From Halarcobacter sp. (lineage in GTDB: Bacteria > Campylobacterota > Campylobacteria > Campylobacterales > Arcobacteraceae), in the NCBI RefSeq assembly GCF_963676935.1, contig NZ_OY781470.1, forward strand, positions 2,824,680-2,888,679: 64,000 nucleotides of DNA, read 5' to 3'. The translations under genes and the position numbers were made by a program. A model generated the notes under the pieces. The model had not been told where the DNA came from and ran no database searches. It saw nothing but the letters and a program-made list of their open reading frames with translations. Positions within the stretch are counted from its first letter, which is position 1. Each line of letters opens with the position of its first letter. Below, piece after piece: positions 51,703 through 61,245 of the stretch.

Positions 51703-51768
51703 TATATAAGCTTAACTTATAATCTAAACTTATAATAATTTATGTTAATTATAAGTTAGCTTTATATA
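51703..51768. promoter_or_regulatory. Near-perfect 21-bp inverted repeat upstream of ccoG
   Basis: The left arm 51703-51723 and right arm 51748-51768 match as inverted repeats except for a one-base shift in the middle. The core AACTTATAAT occurs twice directly (51714-51723 and 51727-51736) and once inverted (ATTATAAGTT, 51748-51757). It lies between the PseG-like gene and ccoG and may serve as a terminator for one, an operator for the other, or both. Confidence 0.5.
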
Positions 51769-51789
51769 TAATTAAAGAAAAAGTTTAGG

Positions 51790-53184
51790 ATGAAAAAAAT
51801 GGAAGCACAAACAGCGACTTTAAAAAAGACTCCATACCGAATAAAAAGGTATTACGCTTATATAGTTGCAACTATGGTTGCTTTAATTGTACCATTTATT
51901 ACAATTAACGGAAATCATATATTTTTATTATCATTTGATAAAAAGCAACTTCACTTAATGGGTGTTGCATTTGATATGCAAGAATTATATTTAATGCCAT
52001 TTCTACTTATGTTATTATTTTTAGGAATTTTTGCAGTTACTGCAATTGGAGGAAGAGCATGGTGTGGATGGTCATGTCCACAGACAATCTTTAGGGTTGT
52101 ATATAGAGATTTAATTGAAAGCAAACTTTTAGGTCTTAGAAGAATTAAAAACAAACAAAAAGAACCTAATTGGAAAAAAGCAGAAAATGCTTCAAAAAGA
52201 GTTATTGCGATTCTAATTTGGTCTTTACTAGCTATCATAGCAGCAGCAGACTTTATGTGGTACTTTGTTCCACCCGAAGATTTCTTTGCATATATTCAAA
52301 ATCCAGCAGAACACTGGTTTTTAATAGGTTTTGTTTTAATTATTGCTGCATTTTTAGTATATGATGTAGTATGGATGAAAGAAAACTTTTGTGTATATAT
52401 TTGTCCTTATTCAAGAGTTCAATCAGTTCTTTATGATGATGATACCTACCAAGCAATTTACTCTACAAAAAGAGGTGGTAATATCTATAATGATTCAAAA
52501 GAAAAAATCATTTTTAAACAAAAAGACTTACCAAATGCAGAGGATGAATGTACAGCATGTGAATCATGTGTAACAGTATGTCCAACTCATATTGACATTA
52601 GAAAAGGTTTACAACTTGAATGTATTAACTGTTTAGAGTGTGTTGATGCATGTACAACAGTTATGGGTAAATTAGGAAAAGAATCTTTAGTTCAATGGAC
52701 AAGTACAAGAGATATAGAGAAAAATGAACCTACTAAAATATTTAGAAAATCTACAATTATGTACTCAGTTGCACTTATTGTTATTATTGGTCTTTTATTT
52801 GTAATGGGTGGAGAAAAAGAACATATGTTGTTAAATGTAAATAAAACAACACAACTATATAAAGTAAAAGAGGGGAATGTTGTAACAAATAACTTCTTAT
52901 TCCTTTTCCAAAACACTGATTCTAAAACTCATACTTATGATTTAGAAGTAGTAGATAATCCAGATATTAAAATTACAAGATTTAGACCATTTAAATTAAG
53001 CCCTAAAAAAATGGCTAAAAAAGTAGTTATTTTACAAACAGATAAAATACTTGTAAATGACGCTACAAAAGATACACCAATTACTGTTACAATCAGAGCT
53101 TTCGCAGTTGATGAACCTGAAAAAGTAACTGTATTTAGAAAAGCGGTATTTATATACCCAAGAGCTGACAAGCTAAAAAAATAA
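51790..53184 (+). CDS. ccoG: Cytochrome c oxidase accessory protein CcoG (FixG)
   Basis: A 464-residue membrane ferredoxin needed to mature cbb3-type oxidase, by reducing copper. It has about five membrane helices, the GGRAWCGWSCPQTIFR motif near residue 92, and FCVYICPYSRVQS near residue 205. Two 4Fe-4S motifs, CTACESCVTVCPTHID and CINCLECVDAC, lie near residues 256-287. The C-terminal ~110 residues form a periplasmic Ig-like domain. The ccoNOQP genes are not in the window. Confidence 0.94.
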   Translation: MKKMEAQTATLKKTPYRIKRYYAYIVATMVALIVPFITINGNHIFLLSFDKKQLHLMGVAFDMQELYLMPFLLMLLFLGIFAVTAIGGRAWCGWSCPQTIFRVVYRDLIESKLLGLRRIKNKQKEPNWKKAENASKRVIAILIWSLLAIIAAADFMWYFVPPEDFFAYIQNPAEHWFLIGFVLIIAAFLVYDVVWMKENFCVYICPYSRVQSVLYDDDTYQAIYSTKRGGNIYNDSKEKIIFKQKDLPNAEDECTACESCVTVCPTHIDIRKGLQLECINCLECVDACTTVMGKLGKESLVQWTSTRDIEKNEPTKIFRKSTIMYSVALIVIIGLLFVMGGEKEHMLLNVNKTTQLYKVKEGNVVTNNFLFLFQNTDSKTHTYDLEVVDNPDIKITRFRPFKLSPKKMAKKVVILQTDKILVNDATKDTPITVTIRAFAVDEPEKVTVFRKAVFIYPRADKLKK

Positions 53185-53187
53185 ACT

Positions 53188-53211
53188 GAAAGGAGTTTGA
53201 ATACTCCTTTC
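53188..53211 (+). terminator. Terminator hairpin after ccoG
   Basis: Perfect 9-bp arms GAAAGGAGT (53188-53196) and ACTCCTTTC (53203-53211) around a 6-nt loop, starting 3 nt after the ccoG stop. The 3' arm is T-rich. It separates ccoG from the pyrG promoter. Confidence 0.7.
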
Positions 53212-53241
53212 TGCTTAACTCAAAATTTACCTCTATTAAGT

Positions 53242-53254
53242 TATAATCGCGAAA
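53242..53254 (+). promoter_or_regulatory. pyrG promoter -10 with CG discriminator
   Basis: TATAAT at 53242-53247 followed by CGCGAAA, 50 nt before the pyrG ATG. TACGGAG just before the start serves as ribosome site. Confidence 0.55.
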
Positions 53255-53296
53255 TAATTTTACAATTTTTAATCAATTTTTACGGAGTTTTATACA

Positions 53297-54913
53297 ATGA
53301 CTAAATTCATATTTGTTACAGGTGGGGTTTTAAGCTCACTAGGAAAAGGTATTACCTCAGCTTCTATAGCAACTATTTTGAAACAATCAGGTTTTCAAGT
53401 TTCAATGCTAAAGATCGATCCATACCTAAATGTTGATCCAGGGACAATGAGCCCACTAGAGCATGGAGAGGTTTTTGTTACAGCTGATGGTGCAGAAACA
53501 GACTTGGATTTAGGAAACTACGAAAGATTTATAGATAAAACTCTTACAGCAAAAAACTCTTTTACTACAGGTCAAGTTTACCAAAGTGTAATTAGAAGAG
53601 AAAGAAAAGGTGGATATCTAGGTAAAACTATCCAAGTTATTCCACATGTTGTAGATGAGATTAAAGATAGAATCTACGCAGCAGCAGATGACAACGACTT
53701 TCTAATCATAGAACTTGGTGGAACAGTAGGAGATATTGAAGGTCTTCCATTTATGGAAGCTATTAGAGCTATGAAACATGAATTACCAAAAACAAGTACA
53801 ATGAATATTCATGTAAGTTTAATTCCCTATATCAAAGCAGCAGGGGAACTAAAAACAAAACCTACTCAACACTCGGTTCAAGAGTTAAGAAGAATCGGTA
53901 TTACTCCCCATATGCTAGTTTGTAGAACTGAAAAACCTCTTCCAAAAAATCTTAAAGATAAACTTGCACTTTCATGTGATATTGATAGAAATGCAGTTAT
54001 TGAAGCGGGTGATGCACAATCTATTTATCAAGTTCCTCTTCATTTTATTAAAGAGGGTATTTTAAATCCTTTATCTGATCACTTCAATGTAAAACTTAAA
54101 CCAAACATGGAGAAATGGGATACTTTAGTAAAAAATATTCTTGTTCCACAAGATGAAGTTACTATTGCATTTGTAGGAAAATATTTAGATTTAAAAGAAT
54201 CTTATAAATCATTAATTGAAGCACTTATTCACGCTGGAGCTCACTTAAATACTAAAGTTAATATTCACTGGTGTGATTCTCAAAGAATAGAAGATAGCGG
54301 AGCATATGATATTATCGGAAATGCTGATGGTATTTTAGTTGCAGGTGGTTTTGGACACAGAGGTGTTTTAGGAAAACTTGAAGCTATTAAATATGCAAGA
54401 GAAAATAAAATTCCATATCTTGGTATCTGTCTTGGGATGCAACTTGCAATTATAGAATATGCAAGAAATGTATTAGAGATTGAAGATGCTAACTCAGTTG
54501 AGTTTGACACAGAAACTCCAAATCCATTTATATATTTAATTGATGAATTTATTGACCAAAGTGGGAATAAACAAGTAAGAACAAAAAAATCTCCTATGGG
54601 AGGTACAATGAGACTTGGTGAATATCCATTTGAACCATTAAAAGGAAGTAATCTTCAAAAAGCATATGGAAAAGAAAATGTATATTATGAGAGACATAGA
54701 CATAGATATGAAGCAAACCCTGCATATAAAGAACAATTAGAAAAAGCAGGTATGATAATAACTGGTCAATCAAATGGACTAATTGAAGCTGTTGAAATTA
54801 AAGATCATCCATGGTTTGTAGGAGTTCAATTCCACCCTGAATTTACTTCACATTTAGAAACACCAAATCCAATTATTTTAGAGTTTGTAAAACAAGCGAA
54901 CGCTACTAAGTAA
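53297..54913 (+). CDS. pyrG: CTP synthase
   Basis: A 538-residue enzyme that aminates UTP to CTP. The N-terminal synthase domain has the P-loop-like [19 protein letters not shown] (about residues 6-24). The C-terminal glutamine amidotransferase domain has the nucleophile elbow [17 protein letters not shown] near residue 375 and the His-Glu pair in [10 protein letters not shown] near residue 515. It shares one base with the recJ start (TAATG), so the two are coupled. Confidence 0.97.
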   Translation: MTKFIFVTGGVLSSLGKGITSASIATILKQSGFQVSMLKIDPYLNVDPGTMSPLEHGEVFVTADGAETDLDLGNYERFIDKTLTAKNSFTTGQVYQSVIRRERKGGYLGKTIQVIPHVVDEIKDRIYAAADDNDFLIIELGGTVGDIEGLPFMEAIRAMKHELPKTSTMNIHVSLIPYIKAAGELKTKPTQHSVQELRRIGITPHMLVCRTEKPLPKNLKDKLALSCDIDRNAVIEAGDAQSIYQVPLHFIKEGILNPLSDHFNVKLKPNMEKWDTLVKNILVPQDEVTIAFVGKYLDLKESYKSLIEALIHAGAHLNTKVNIHWCDSQRIEDSGAYDIIGNADGILVAGGFGHRGVLGKLEAIKYARENKIPYLGICLGMQLAIIEYARNVLEIEDANSVEFDTETPNPFIYLIDEFIDQSGNKQVRTKKSPMGGTMRLGEYPFEPLKGSNLQKAYGKENVYYERHRHRYEANPAYKEQLEKAGMIITGQSNGLIEAVEIKDHPWFVGVQFHPEFTSHLETPNPIILEFVKQANATK

Positions 54914-56478
54914 TGTCAAAAATTACGAAAAAAGAACTTTTCGATCTTTTAAAAGCAAGGCATGAGAATAATCAATATACTCGCCTTGCCCAAATGCCTA
55001 AACCTGATACTTTTAAAGATATAGACAAAGCTACAAAAAGAATAAAGAAAGCTTTAGATTCAAATGAACAGATTACTATTGTTGGAGATTATGATGTTGA
55101 TGGAGTAGTTTCAACAACAATTATAGTAGACTTCTTCAAAAGAATAGGGATAGATGTAAATCATATTATTCCAAATAGATTTAAACATGGATATGGATTA
55201 TCTCCTAAGATTGTGGATATGATTGATTCAGGATTAGTAATAACTGTAGATAACGGTATTTCTGCGGTGAATGCTGCAAAAAAATTAAAAGAGAAAAAGA
55301 TTGATTTGATTATTACCGATCATCATACAGTAGGAGAAGAACTCCCTGATGCTTTAGCAATAATAAATCCTAAACAAAAAGATTGTACTTTTCCATTTAA
55401 AGATATTTGTGGGGCACAAGTTGCTTGGTATCTATGTGCAGCAATAAAAAAAGAGATTAATGCAGATGTAAATTTACAAGAGTTTTTTGATCTTTTATGT
55501 GTTGCTATTATAGCTGATATAATGCCTATGACTAATCTAAACTATACTATGGTTAAACATGGTCTAAAATTAATAAAACAATCTCAAAGACCAGCATTTA
55601 TAAAAATAAATGAAATGATGCAAAAAAATCTATATGTTTCAGATGACATTGGATTTACAATTGCACCTAAAATCAATAGCGCAGGAAGGATGGATGATGC
55701 ATCTGTAGCATTATCTTTTCTACTTTCTGATAACATATATGATGCAAATAACTCATTACAACTTTTAGAAGAATTAAATTGTTATAGAAAAGTTCTTCAA
55801 GAAAGAATCTCTCAAAAAGCAAACAATGCTACAAACCAAGAAGACAATGCAGTAATAGTTTGGGGAGAAGATTGGCATGAAGGTGTTATTGGGATTGTAG
55901 CATCTAAACTATCCAATTCATATAAAAAGCCTGCCTTTATTTTTTCAATCAAAGAGGGAATTGCAAAAGGAAGTGCTAGAGCAAATGCAAATATAAATCT
56001 TCACTCTATTATCTCAGAAACTTCTGATTTATTGATTGGTTTTGGTGGACACAAAAATGCTGCTGGTTTATCAATGAAAGCATCAAATCTAGAAGAGTTT
56101 AAAGAAAGAATTAATACTTTACTAAATATAGAACCAGAAGAGTTACATATAGAGCATGATGTTTTAGGAGAACTTGATGTCTCATGTGTAGACATAGAGT
56201 TTTTAAATATTATTGAAAAGTTTGAACCATATGGTTTAAACAATCATCGACCAATTTTTAGAATATCTAATTCTAAAGTTATGAAATCCCAACTTTTTGG
56301 GAAAGACAAAAATCACTTAAAACTTACATTAAGTAACAATGGCTTTGTATTTGAAGCTTTACAATTTCATACAGAAAATAAAATACTAGATGAGTATATA
56401 GATTTAGTAGTATCAATAAATAAAAATGAATTTAGAGGGGAAATAAGCCCTCAATTTTTAATCCAAGATATTCTATAA
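54913..56478 (+). CDS. recJ: Single-stranded-DNA exonuclease RecJ
   Basis: A 521-residue 5'-3' exonuclease of recombination and mismatch repair. DHH-family motifs are GDYDVDGV (58-65), the DNG motif in ITVDNGISA, ITDHHTVGEE with DHH at 136-138, and a later NSAGRMDDAS near residue 256. The DHHA1 domain GFGGHKNAAGLSM lies near residue 375. It is shorter than the E. coli protein, as usual for this phylum. It ends 6 nt inside the convergent lipoprotein gene. Confidence 0.94.
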   Translation: MSKITKKELFDLLKARHENNQYTRLAQMPKPDTFKDIDKATKRIKKALDSNEQITIVGDYDVDGVVSTTIIVDFFKRIGIDVNHIIPNRFKHGYGLSPKIVDMIDSGLVITVDNGISAVNAAKKLKEKKIDLIITDHHTVGEELPDALAIINPKQKDCTFPFKDICGAQVAWYLCAAIKKEINADVNLQEFFDLLCVAIIADIMPMTNLNYTMVKHGLKLIKQSQRPAFIKINEMMQKNLYVSDDIGFTIAPKINSAGRMDDASVALSFLLSDNIYDANNSLQLLEELNCYRKVLQERISQKANNATNQEDNAVIVWGEDWHEGVIGIVASKLSNSYKKPAFIFSIKEGIAKGSARANANINLHSIISETSDLLIGFGGHKNAAGLSMKASNLEEFKERINTLLNIEPEELHIEHDVLGELDVSCVDIEFLNIIEKFEPYGLNNHRPIFRISNSKVMKSQLFGKDKNHLKLTLSNNGFVFEALQFHTENKILDEYIDLVVSINKNEFRGEISPQFLIQDIL

Positions 56479-57087
56479 AACCATAGGAGAGATAATAAGA
56501 GGTTGAGATGCACTTCTCTCTAAATCTAAAATCTCTTCATCAATCAAAGTTTCACTATATGCAGAACTTAATATATTTCCATTATTTATATCAATAAGCT
56601 TAATAAAAACAATAAGACTTTGTGTAGTGATACTATAAGTTCCTACAAAAGCATAGTTATTATCAATCTCTTTATCTTTTATATCTTTTTGGTCTCTTGT
56701 AAGTAGATTAAATCCATGTTTACCATACTGGAAATCTTTTCCAAGCTCAATCTCTTTTACAATAATTCCTCTTTTCGATAAAGAGTTTTTCATTTGCTCA
56801 GATAAAAGAAACCCTAACTTTGAACGGTTTCTTAATCTATTAATATTTACAAAATCTGGTACTAAAACCACCTCTTCCATAGAGACATATTGTGAGACTT
56901 TTGTTTCTTGTTTTTGTATAAGATTCTCAACTAATGAATTAAAGTTATTTGCACCAGTTAAGTTTTTATGATAGATAGGAGATTTACTTCCTATTGTTTT
57001 AGCTATATTTCCACATCCAGTAAAAAAAGAGATTAAAAGTATTGAAAGAAAACTATATTTCAATACTTTTATAAAAGAATTATTCAT
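56473..57087 (-). CDS. FlgO-family lipoprotein (second of pair)
   Basis: A 204-residue protein with a lipoprotein signal (LSILLISFFTGC, Cys near residue 25). The FlgO-like domain has VVLVPDFVNINRLRNRSKLG near residue 78, LSEQMKNSLSKRGIIVKEIE, a TRDQKDIKD segment, and NNYAFVGTYSITTQSLIVFIKLID near residue 143. FlgO proteins are outer-membrane lipoproteins linked to flagella in Vibrio. It lies 5 nt after a paralogue and was probably formed by tandem duplication. Confidence 0.82.
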   Translation of the reverse strand: MNNSFIKVLKYSFLSILLISFFTGCGNIAKTIGSKSPIYHKNLTGANNFNSLVENLIQKQETKVSQYVSMEEVVLVPDFVNINRLRNRSKLGFLLSEQMKNSLSKRGIIVKEIELGKDFQYGKHGFNLLTRDQKDIKDKEIDNNYAFVGTYSITTQSLIVFIKLIDINNGNILSSAYSETLIDEEILDLERSASQPLIISPMVL

Positions 57088-57092
57088 ATATA

Positions 57093-57755
57093 CTATTTTT
57101 CTTCAATAATTTTAATAGTTCTTGCTGGTTTACAATCTTTAAAAAGAATACAATCATTTCTTCTATTGTGTTGGAAAGTTGCTCTAGCACTTGAGATTAT
57201 TTTACCTGTAATATTATCCATAACTCTTGCATTAAGCATAACTTTTCCATACTGTCTAGAATAAGTACCAACTACTACGTAAGTATTAGGTATTTTATCT
57301 TTTAATTTATGAGGATTTCTAGTAATGAAATATTCACCTCTTTCATTTATAGATACAGCCATCTGACCTCTGTATTCTATGATATTAAAGCCTCTGTTAG
57401 ACATCTCATTTATTAAACTTTCACTTACAACTCTTCCAAACTCTGTAGTTTTCTTAAAATTATCAAGTCTTACAAAAGATGTGATTAGAACTGGTTTACT
57501 TGTACTCATCTTTTGATTTTGCATCATTTGTGTAGCTAATGAGTTTATTGTTCCTTCAAGTGTATATTGTGTAGTAACATTTTGTTGCATATCATTTGCA
57601 ACTTCTATATGTTGTTTTGTAAGCTGAACTTTTTGATTTTCTTTGTCAACTGAATTATCTGAATAACTTTGTTGAAATGGTGATTTTACTGAACACCCTA
57701 AAAATAATGAAACGGTTGCAGCTACAAGGCAAGATTTAGCGAAAGTTTTATACAT
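57093..57755 (-). CDS. FlgO-family lipoprotein (first of pair)
   Basis: A 220-residue protein with a lipoprotein signal (LVAATVSLFLGC, Cys21). The domain matches its neighbour: VLITSFVRLDNFKKTTEFGRVVSESLINEMSNRGF-type sequence near residue 90, TRNPHKLKDKIPNTYVVVGTY near residue 145, and VMLNARVMDNITGKIISSA. The C-terminus has two extra cysteines (NDCILFKDCKPA) that may form a disulfide. It leads a two-gene minus-strand operon, divergent from the DJ-1 gene. Confidence 0.83.
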   Translation of the reverse strand: MYKTFAKSCLVAATVSLFLGCSVKSPFQQSYSDNSVDKENQKVQLTKQHIEVANDMQQNVTTQYTLEGTINSLATQMMQNQKMSTSKPVLITSFVRLDNFKKTTEFGRVVSESLINEMSNRGFNIIEYRGQMAVSINERGEYFITRNPHKLKDKIPNTYVVVGTYSRQYGKVMLNARVMDNITGKIISSARATFQHNRRNDCILFKDCKPARTIKIIEEK

Positions 57756-57861
57756 AAATTCCCCTTATGTTAGTTCCTAAGATTTTATTTAAAAATAGCT
57801 TATAAATTCTTGAAAACCCATTCTATAAAGACCACAAATACACCTATTTTCATCTTTATAT

Positions 57862-57876
57862 GATAAAATACGAAAA
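57862..57876 (+). promoter_or_regulatory. Putative promoter of the DJ-1 family gene
   Basis: GATAAAATACGAAAA with TG upstream (extended -10 style), 36 nt before the ATG. AAGGAG lies at the ribosome-binding position. Confidence 0.4.
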
Positions 57877-57897
57877 TATAAAATAAGGAGTTGTATT

Positions 57898-58440
57898 ATG
57901 TCAAAAATTTTATTACCAATTTCAAATGGCTTTGAAGAGATTGAAGCTTTAACTATAGCTGATGTTTGTAGACGGGCAGAGATAGAAGTTACTATAGCCT
58001 CAATAGAGGATATAGAAGTTTTAGGTGCGCATAAAATCTCTATTAATGCGGATACGCTTTTAAAAGATATAAATCCAGATGATTTTGATATGATTGTTTT
58101 ACCAGGTGGGTTACCAAATGCCTTTAATCTTGCAGATGATGAACTACTAAAGAAAATTTTAAAAAAATTTAAAAATGATAATAAATATATTGGTGCAATT
58201 TGCGCTGCACCTTATGCATTACACAAAGCAGATGTATTAAACAAAGAGTACACTTGTTACCCAAGCTTTGAGCAAAAAATCGACTCTTCAAATTATATTG
58301 AAGATAAAATTATTGTAAAAGATGAAAAAGTTATAACTTCAAAAGGTCCTGCTACAGCCATGCCTTTTGCACTAGAACTTGTAAAAATGCTTAAAGGTGA
58401 AGAAGTTTCAACCCAAGTAAAAAATGCTCTTTTAGCTTAA
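57898..58440 (+). CDS. DJ-1/PfpI family protein (YajL/ThiJ-like)
   Basis: A 180-residue flavodoxin-like protein of the DJ-1 superfamily. The reactive Cys102 is at the elbow GAICAAPYAL, with Glu in GFEEIEA (residues 11-17) close to it in the fold. The glycine motif VLPGGLPNAFNL is near residue 67 and TSKGPATAMPFALEL near residue 148. Members act as stress-protective chaperones or glyoxalase-like enzymes; which role applies is not clear. It overlaps the convergent glycosyltransferase gene by 9 nt. Confidence 0.9.
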   Translation: MSKILLPISNGFEEIEALTIADVCRRAEIEVTIASIEDIEVLGAHKISINADTLLKDINPDDFDMIVLPGGLPNAFNLADDELLKKILKKFKNDNKYIGAICAAPYALHKADVLNKEYTCYPSFEQKIDSSNYIEDKIIVKDEKVITSKGPATAMPFALELVKMLKGEEVSTQVKNALLA

Positions 58441-59568
58441 TTTTTTAAAAATTTCTTCATTTTTTTGCCAAAAATCTAAGAAACTATGAGAGATAGACAT
58501 ATCTCTCATAAACTCATATGCTTTCTTCTTTTTAAAAAAATACTCTTTATCTTTTTTTGATAATTCAGTTAAAGCTTCAATAATCTCTTTATTTGAATTT
58601 ATATCAACAATATATCCAAACTCTTTTTTCACAAAAGTTTTAGGACCACCTTTAGTGGTAACTATAACAGGCAAAGATGATGCCATAGCCTCCATAACCA
58701 CTTGCCCTAAAGTATCAGTTGTTGATGGGAATATAAAACAATCACTTGAAGCATAAATCTTAGAAAGTTCTATTCCTCTTTTTCTTCCAAGATATGTAAT
58801 AGAGTCATTCTCAACTCTATTTTTCAACTCTTTATCCCCTACTAATATAAGTTGTGAGTTTTCAAGTTTTGCCTCTTGCCATAAATTTAAAAGTTTATGT
58901 ACATTTTTCTCAACTGAAACTCTACCAACATATAAAACTTTAAATTTTTTGTTATCTACTTTGTATTTATCCCAAATAGAATCATCTTTATACTCTTTAT
59001 CAAAGCTTTCTATATTTATACCCGCTTTTAAAAGATATAAATCTTCATCTTTAAAACCTAATTGCTCTTTTAAAGTTTTAAAATACTCATCTGATCTAGA
59101 AAATAAAACTTTATATGAACCATAAAAAAATTTTAGAAATTTAATTGTACCCCAACGCACAAATCTATTTTTAGTATTTTTATACATATATGCAGGAAAA
59201 TCCGTATGATAAATACCAACAACTGGTATTTTTAATAGTTTCGCACTTATTAATGCACATAATCCTACAGTTCCAGGGGTAGAGATATGTAATAAATCAG
59301 GATTAAGTTTTTTGATTTCAGCTTTTATTTTAAAAAAATTTGGCAAAACCAAATCTAAAGACTGATAATAAGGCATCTTCATTCTAAATATAGGTTTAAT
59401 ATTTTTTATATTTGCAAAACTCTCTTCCGCTTCTTTTTTTGTAGAGGTAATTACAGTAAACTCCTTATTGTATGTTACTGCTTCTTTTGCAAAATCTTGT
59501 ATAAACCTTGAAACACCATTAACATCAAAAACTGTGTCACTAACTAAGCATATATTTAAATTTTTCAT
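58432..59568 (-). CDS. GT4-family glycosyltransferase
   Basis: A 378-residue GT-B retaining transferase. The N-terminal LVSDTVFDVNGVSRFIQDFAKEA contains the acceptor-side Gly loop. HISTPGTVGLCALISAKLLKIPVVGIYHTDFPAYMY is the conserved mid-domain. VLYVGRVSVEKNVHKLL near residue 210 and FIFPSTTDTLGQVVMEAMA near residue 280, with the EX7E-type motif, bind the donor. It resembles MgtA-type enzymes that glycosylate lipids. It is divergent from a COG2908 phosphoesterase, a pairing often seen with glycolipid synthesis. Confidence 0.85.
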   Translation of the reverse strand: MKNLNICLVSDTVFDVNGVSRFIQDFAKEAVTYNKEFTVITSTKKEAEESFANIKNIKPIFRMKMPYYQSLDLVLPNFFKIKAEIKKLNPDLLHISTPGTVGLCALISAKLLKIPVVGIYHTDFPAYMYKNTKNRFVRWGTIKFLKFFYGSYKVLFSRSDEYFKTLKEQLGFKDEDLYLLKAGINIESFDKEYKDDSIWDKYKVDNKKFKVLYVGRVSVEKNVHKLLNLWQEAKLENSQLILVGDKELKNRVENDSITYLGRKRGIELSKIYASSDCFIFPSTTDTLGQVVMEAMASSLPVIVTTKGGPKTFVKKEFGYIVDINSNKEIIEALTELSKKDKEYFFKKKKAYEFMRDMSISHSFLDFWQKNEEIFKKLS

Positions 59569-59646
59569 TTGAAAATTCTATTACACCAAGATTACAGTAG
59601 TATTACATGTCATTAATTTGTAACCATCATGTAATAGAATTTTCGA

Positions 59647-60384
59647 ATGAAGTACAAGAGTATATTTATATCAGATATCCATTTGGGAACAAAGTTTTCA
59701 AACACAAAACAATTATTAGATTTTTTAAAAAACAATGAATGTGAAAACCTATTCTTGGTAGGAGACATAATAGATGGATGGGCTATTAAAAGAAAATTTA
59801 TATGGCCACAGTCACATTCTGATGTTATTCAAAAAATATTAAAAAGAGCAAGAAAAGGTTGTAATGTTACTTTTATAACTGGTAACCATGATGAATTTTT
59901 AAGACCTTTTGTCCCTTTGATATTAGGTAATTCTCTTGAAATAAAAAATGAACTTATTTATACCTCTTTAGAAGGTAAAAAGTACCTAGTGACCCATGGA
60001 GATTTTTTTGATTCTATTACCATGACAAAAAAATGGTTGGCAATACTTGGTGATTATGGATATGAACTACTTTTAAATGTGAATCAAACTTTAAATACTA
60101 TGAGAGCAAAACTTGGAATTAAATCAAAATGGTCTTTGTCTAAATATGTAAAAGATAATGTAAAATCTTCAGTTTCATTTATAACTGATTTTGAAGCAAC
60201 CCTAGCTAATCATGCAAAATATAAAGGATATGATGGCATAATATGTGGACATATTCATAAAGCAGAAACAAAAATGATAGACTCAGTTGAATACTTCAAC
60301 TGCGGTGATTGGGTAGAATCTTGTACAGCTATTGTTGAAACATATGAAGGTGAATTTAAAATTATTAATTGGTTACATAAATGA
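59647..60384 (+). CDS. Metallophosphoesterase, UDP-2,3-diacylglucosamine hydrolase-like (COG2908)
   Basis: A 245-residue calcineurin-like enzyme. The metal ligands are in order: DIHLG (9-13), GDIIDGW near residue 40, GNHDE near residue 80, THGDFFD near residue 118, and GHIHKAE near residue 203. The W-containing insert and overall layout match COG2908. It could be LpxH for lipid A, or a relative acting on a glycolipid precursor. The neighbouring GT4 gene favours the latter, while no other lpxH candidate is in the window. It overlaps the patatin gene by 4 nt. Confidence 0.85.
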   Translation: MKYKSIFISDIHLGTKFSNTKQLLDFLKNNECENLFLVGDIIDGWAIKRKFIWPQSHSDVIQKILKRARKGCNVTFITGNHDEFLRPFVPLILGNSLEIKNELIYTSLEGKKYLVTHGDFFDSITMTKKWLAILGDYGYELLLNVNQTLNTMRAKLGIKSKWSLSKYVKDNVKSSVSFITDFEATLANHAKYKGYDGIICGHIHKAETKMIDSVEYFNCGDWVESCTAIVETYEGEFKIINWLHK

Positions 60385-61142
60385 GTAAAAAAAAGTTTGC
60401 AGTAGCCTTAGGTGGTGGAGCAGCAAGAGGTGCATTTCATCTAGGTGCACTTGATTTTATGGAAGAGAATAATATACAAATTGATGCCTATGCAGGAAGT
60501 TCAATAGGAGCAATAATTGCAGCATCACACGCAAGTGGAATAAAGGCAAAAGAACAACTAAAAATATTCTCATCTAGTGAATTAAAAACCGCTTTAAAAT
60601 TCAACTATTTTAAAAATGGTCTTATTCGTATAGAAAGGAACCACCAAATATTAGATAAGATTTTGCCTATTCATAAATTAGAAGATATTCCCAAAAAAGT
60701 ATATATCACAGCATATGATATAAAAAAAAGAGAACTTCACTACTTTGAAAAAGGGGATACACATACTTTATGTATGGCTTCAAGTGCACTAATTCCACTT
60801 TTTAAACCAATTTCGTATAAAAATATGTATCTTATAGATGGAGGTCTTTTTGATTCAGTACCTATAAAACCTTTTGATAAAAATGTATTTGATACTCTAT
60901 CAATTGATCTTTTTCCTAAAAGTAATAATTTAGAGAAAAAAAGAAAAAACCCTTTAAAAGTACTGAAAAAAAAACTTTTTACTCAATTATATGAAAACCA
61001 TCTTTTTACTATAGAAAATACAAGTCAATACCTTGCATCATTAGAGATTAGAGATTATTCAATGTTTACATTTAAAGAGTTAGATGAGTGTTTCAAATTA
61101 GGATATAAAGAAGCAAAAAAACATTTTTTATCATCTAACTAA
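60381..61142 (+). CDS. Patatin-like phospholipase (RssA/YchK-like)
   Basis: A 253-residue lipid acyl hydrolase. The oxyanion loop is GGGAARGAFHLGAL (11-24), the nucleophile Ser lies in YAGSSIGAII near residue 40, and the catalytic Asp is in LIDGGLFDSVP near residue 153; the Ser-Asp dyad is complete. No signal peptide is seen. It is coupled to the phosphoesterase gene by a 4-nt overlap. Confidence 0.9.
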   Translation: MSKKKFAVALGGGAARGAFHLGALDFMEENNIQIDAYAGSSIGAIIAASHASGIKAKEQLKIFSSSELKTALKFNYFKNGLIRIERNHQILDKILPIHKLEDIPKKVYITAYDIKKRELHYFEKGDTHTLCMASSALIPLFKPISYKNMYLIDGGLFDSVPIKPFDKNVFDTLSIDLFPKSNNLEKKRKNPLKVLKKKLFTQLYENHLFTIENTSQYLASLEIRDYSMFTFKELDECFKLGYKEAKKHFLSSN

Positions 61143-61204
61143 ACCTATTCTTAAATATATAAATTATCCCTTTTATTTTTCATCTACTTTTATATGCTAT
61201 TGGA

Positions 61205-61210
61205 TATAAT
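61205..61210 (+). promoter_or_regulatory. Putative -10 box of dnaE
   Basis: TATAAT 36 nt before the dnaE ATG, in the 103-nt AT-rich gap after the patatin gene. Confidence 0.45.
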
Positions 61211-61245
61211 CACATAAAAATTTACAAATAAAAAAAGATAATATT

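Noticed and set aside
59647..60384. Firm call of lpxH
   Set aside because: All metal motifs fit COG2908, but this group includes enzymes outside lipid A synthesis and the GT4 neighbour leaves the substrate open.
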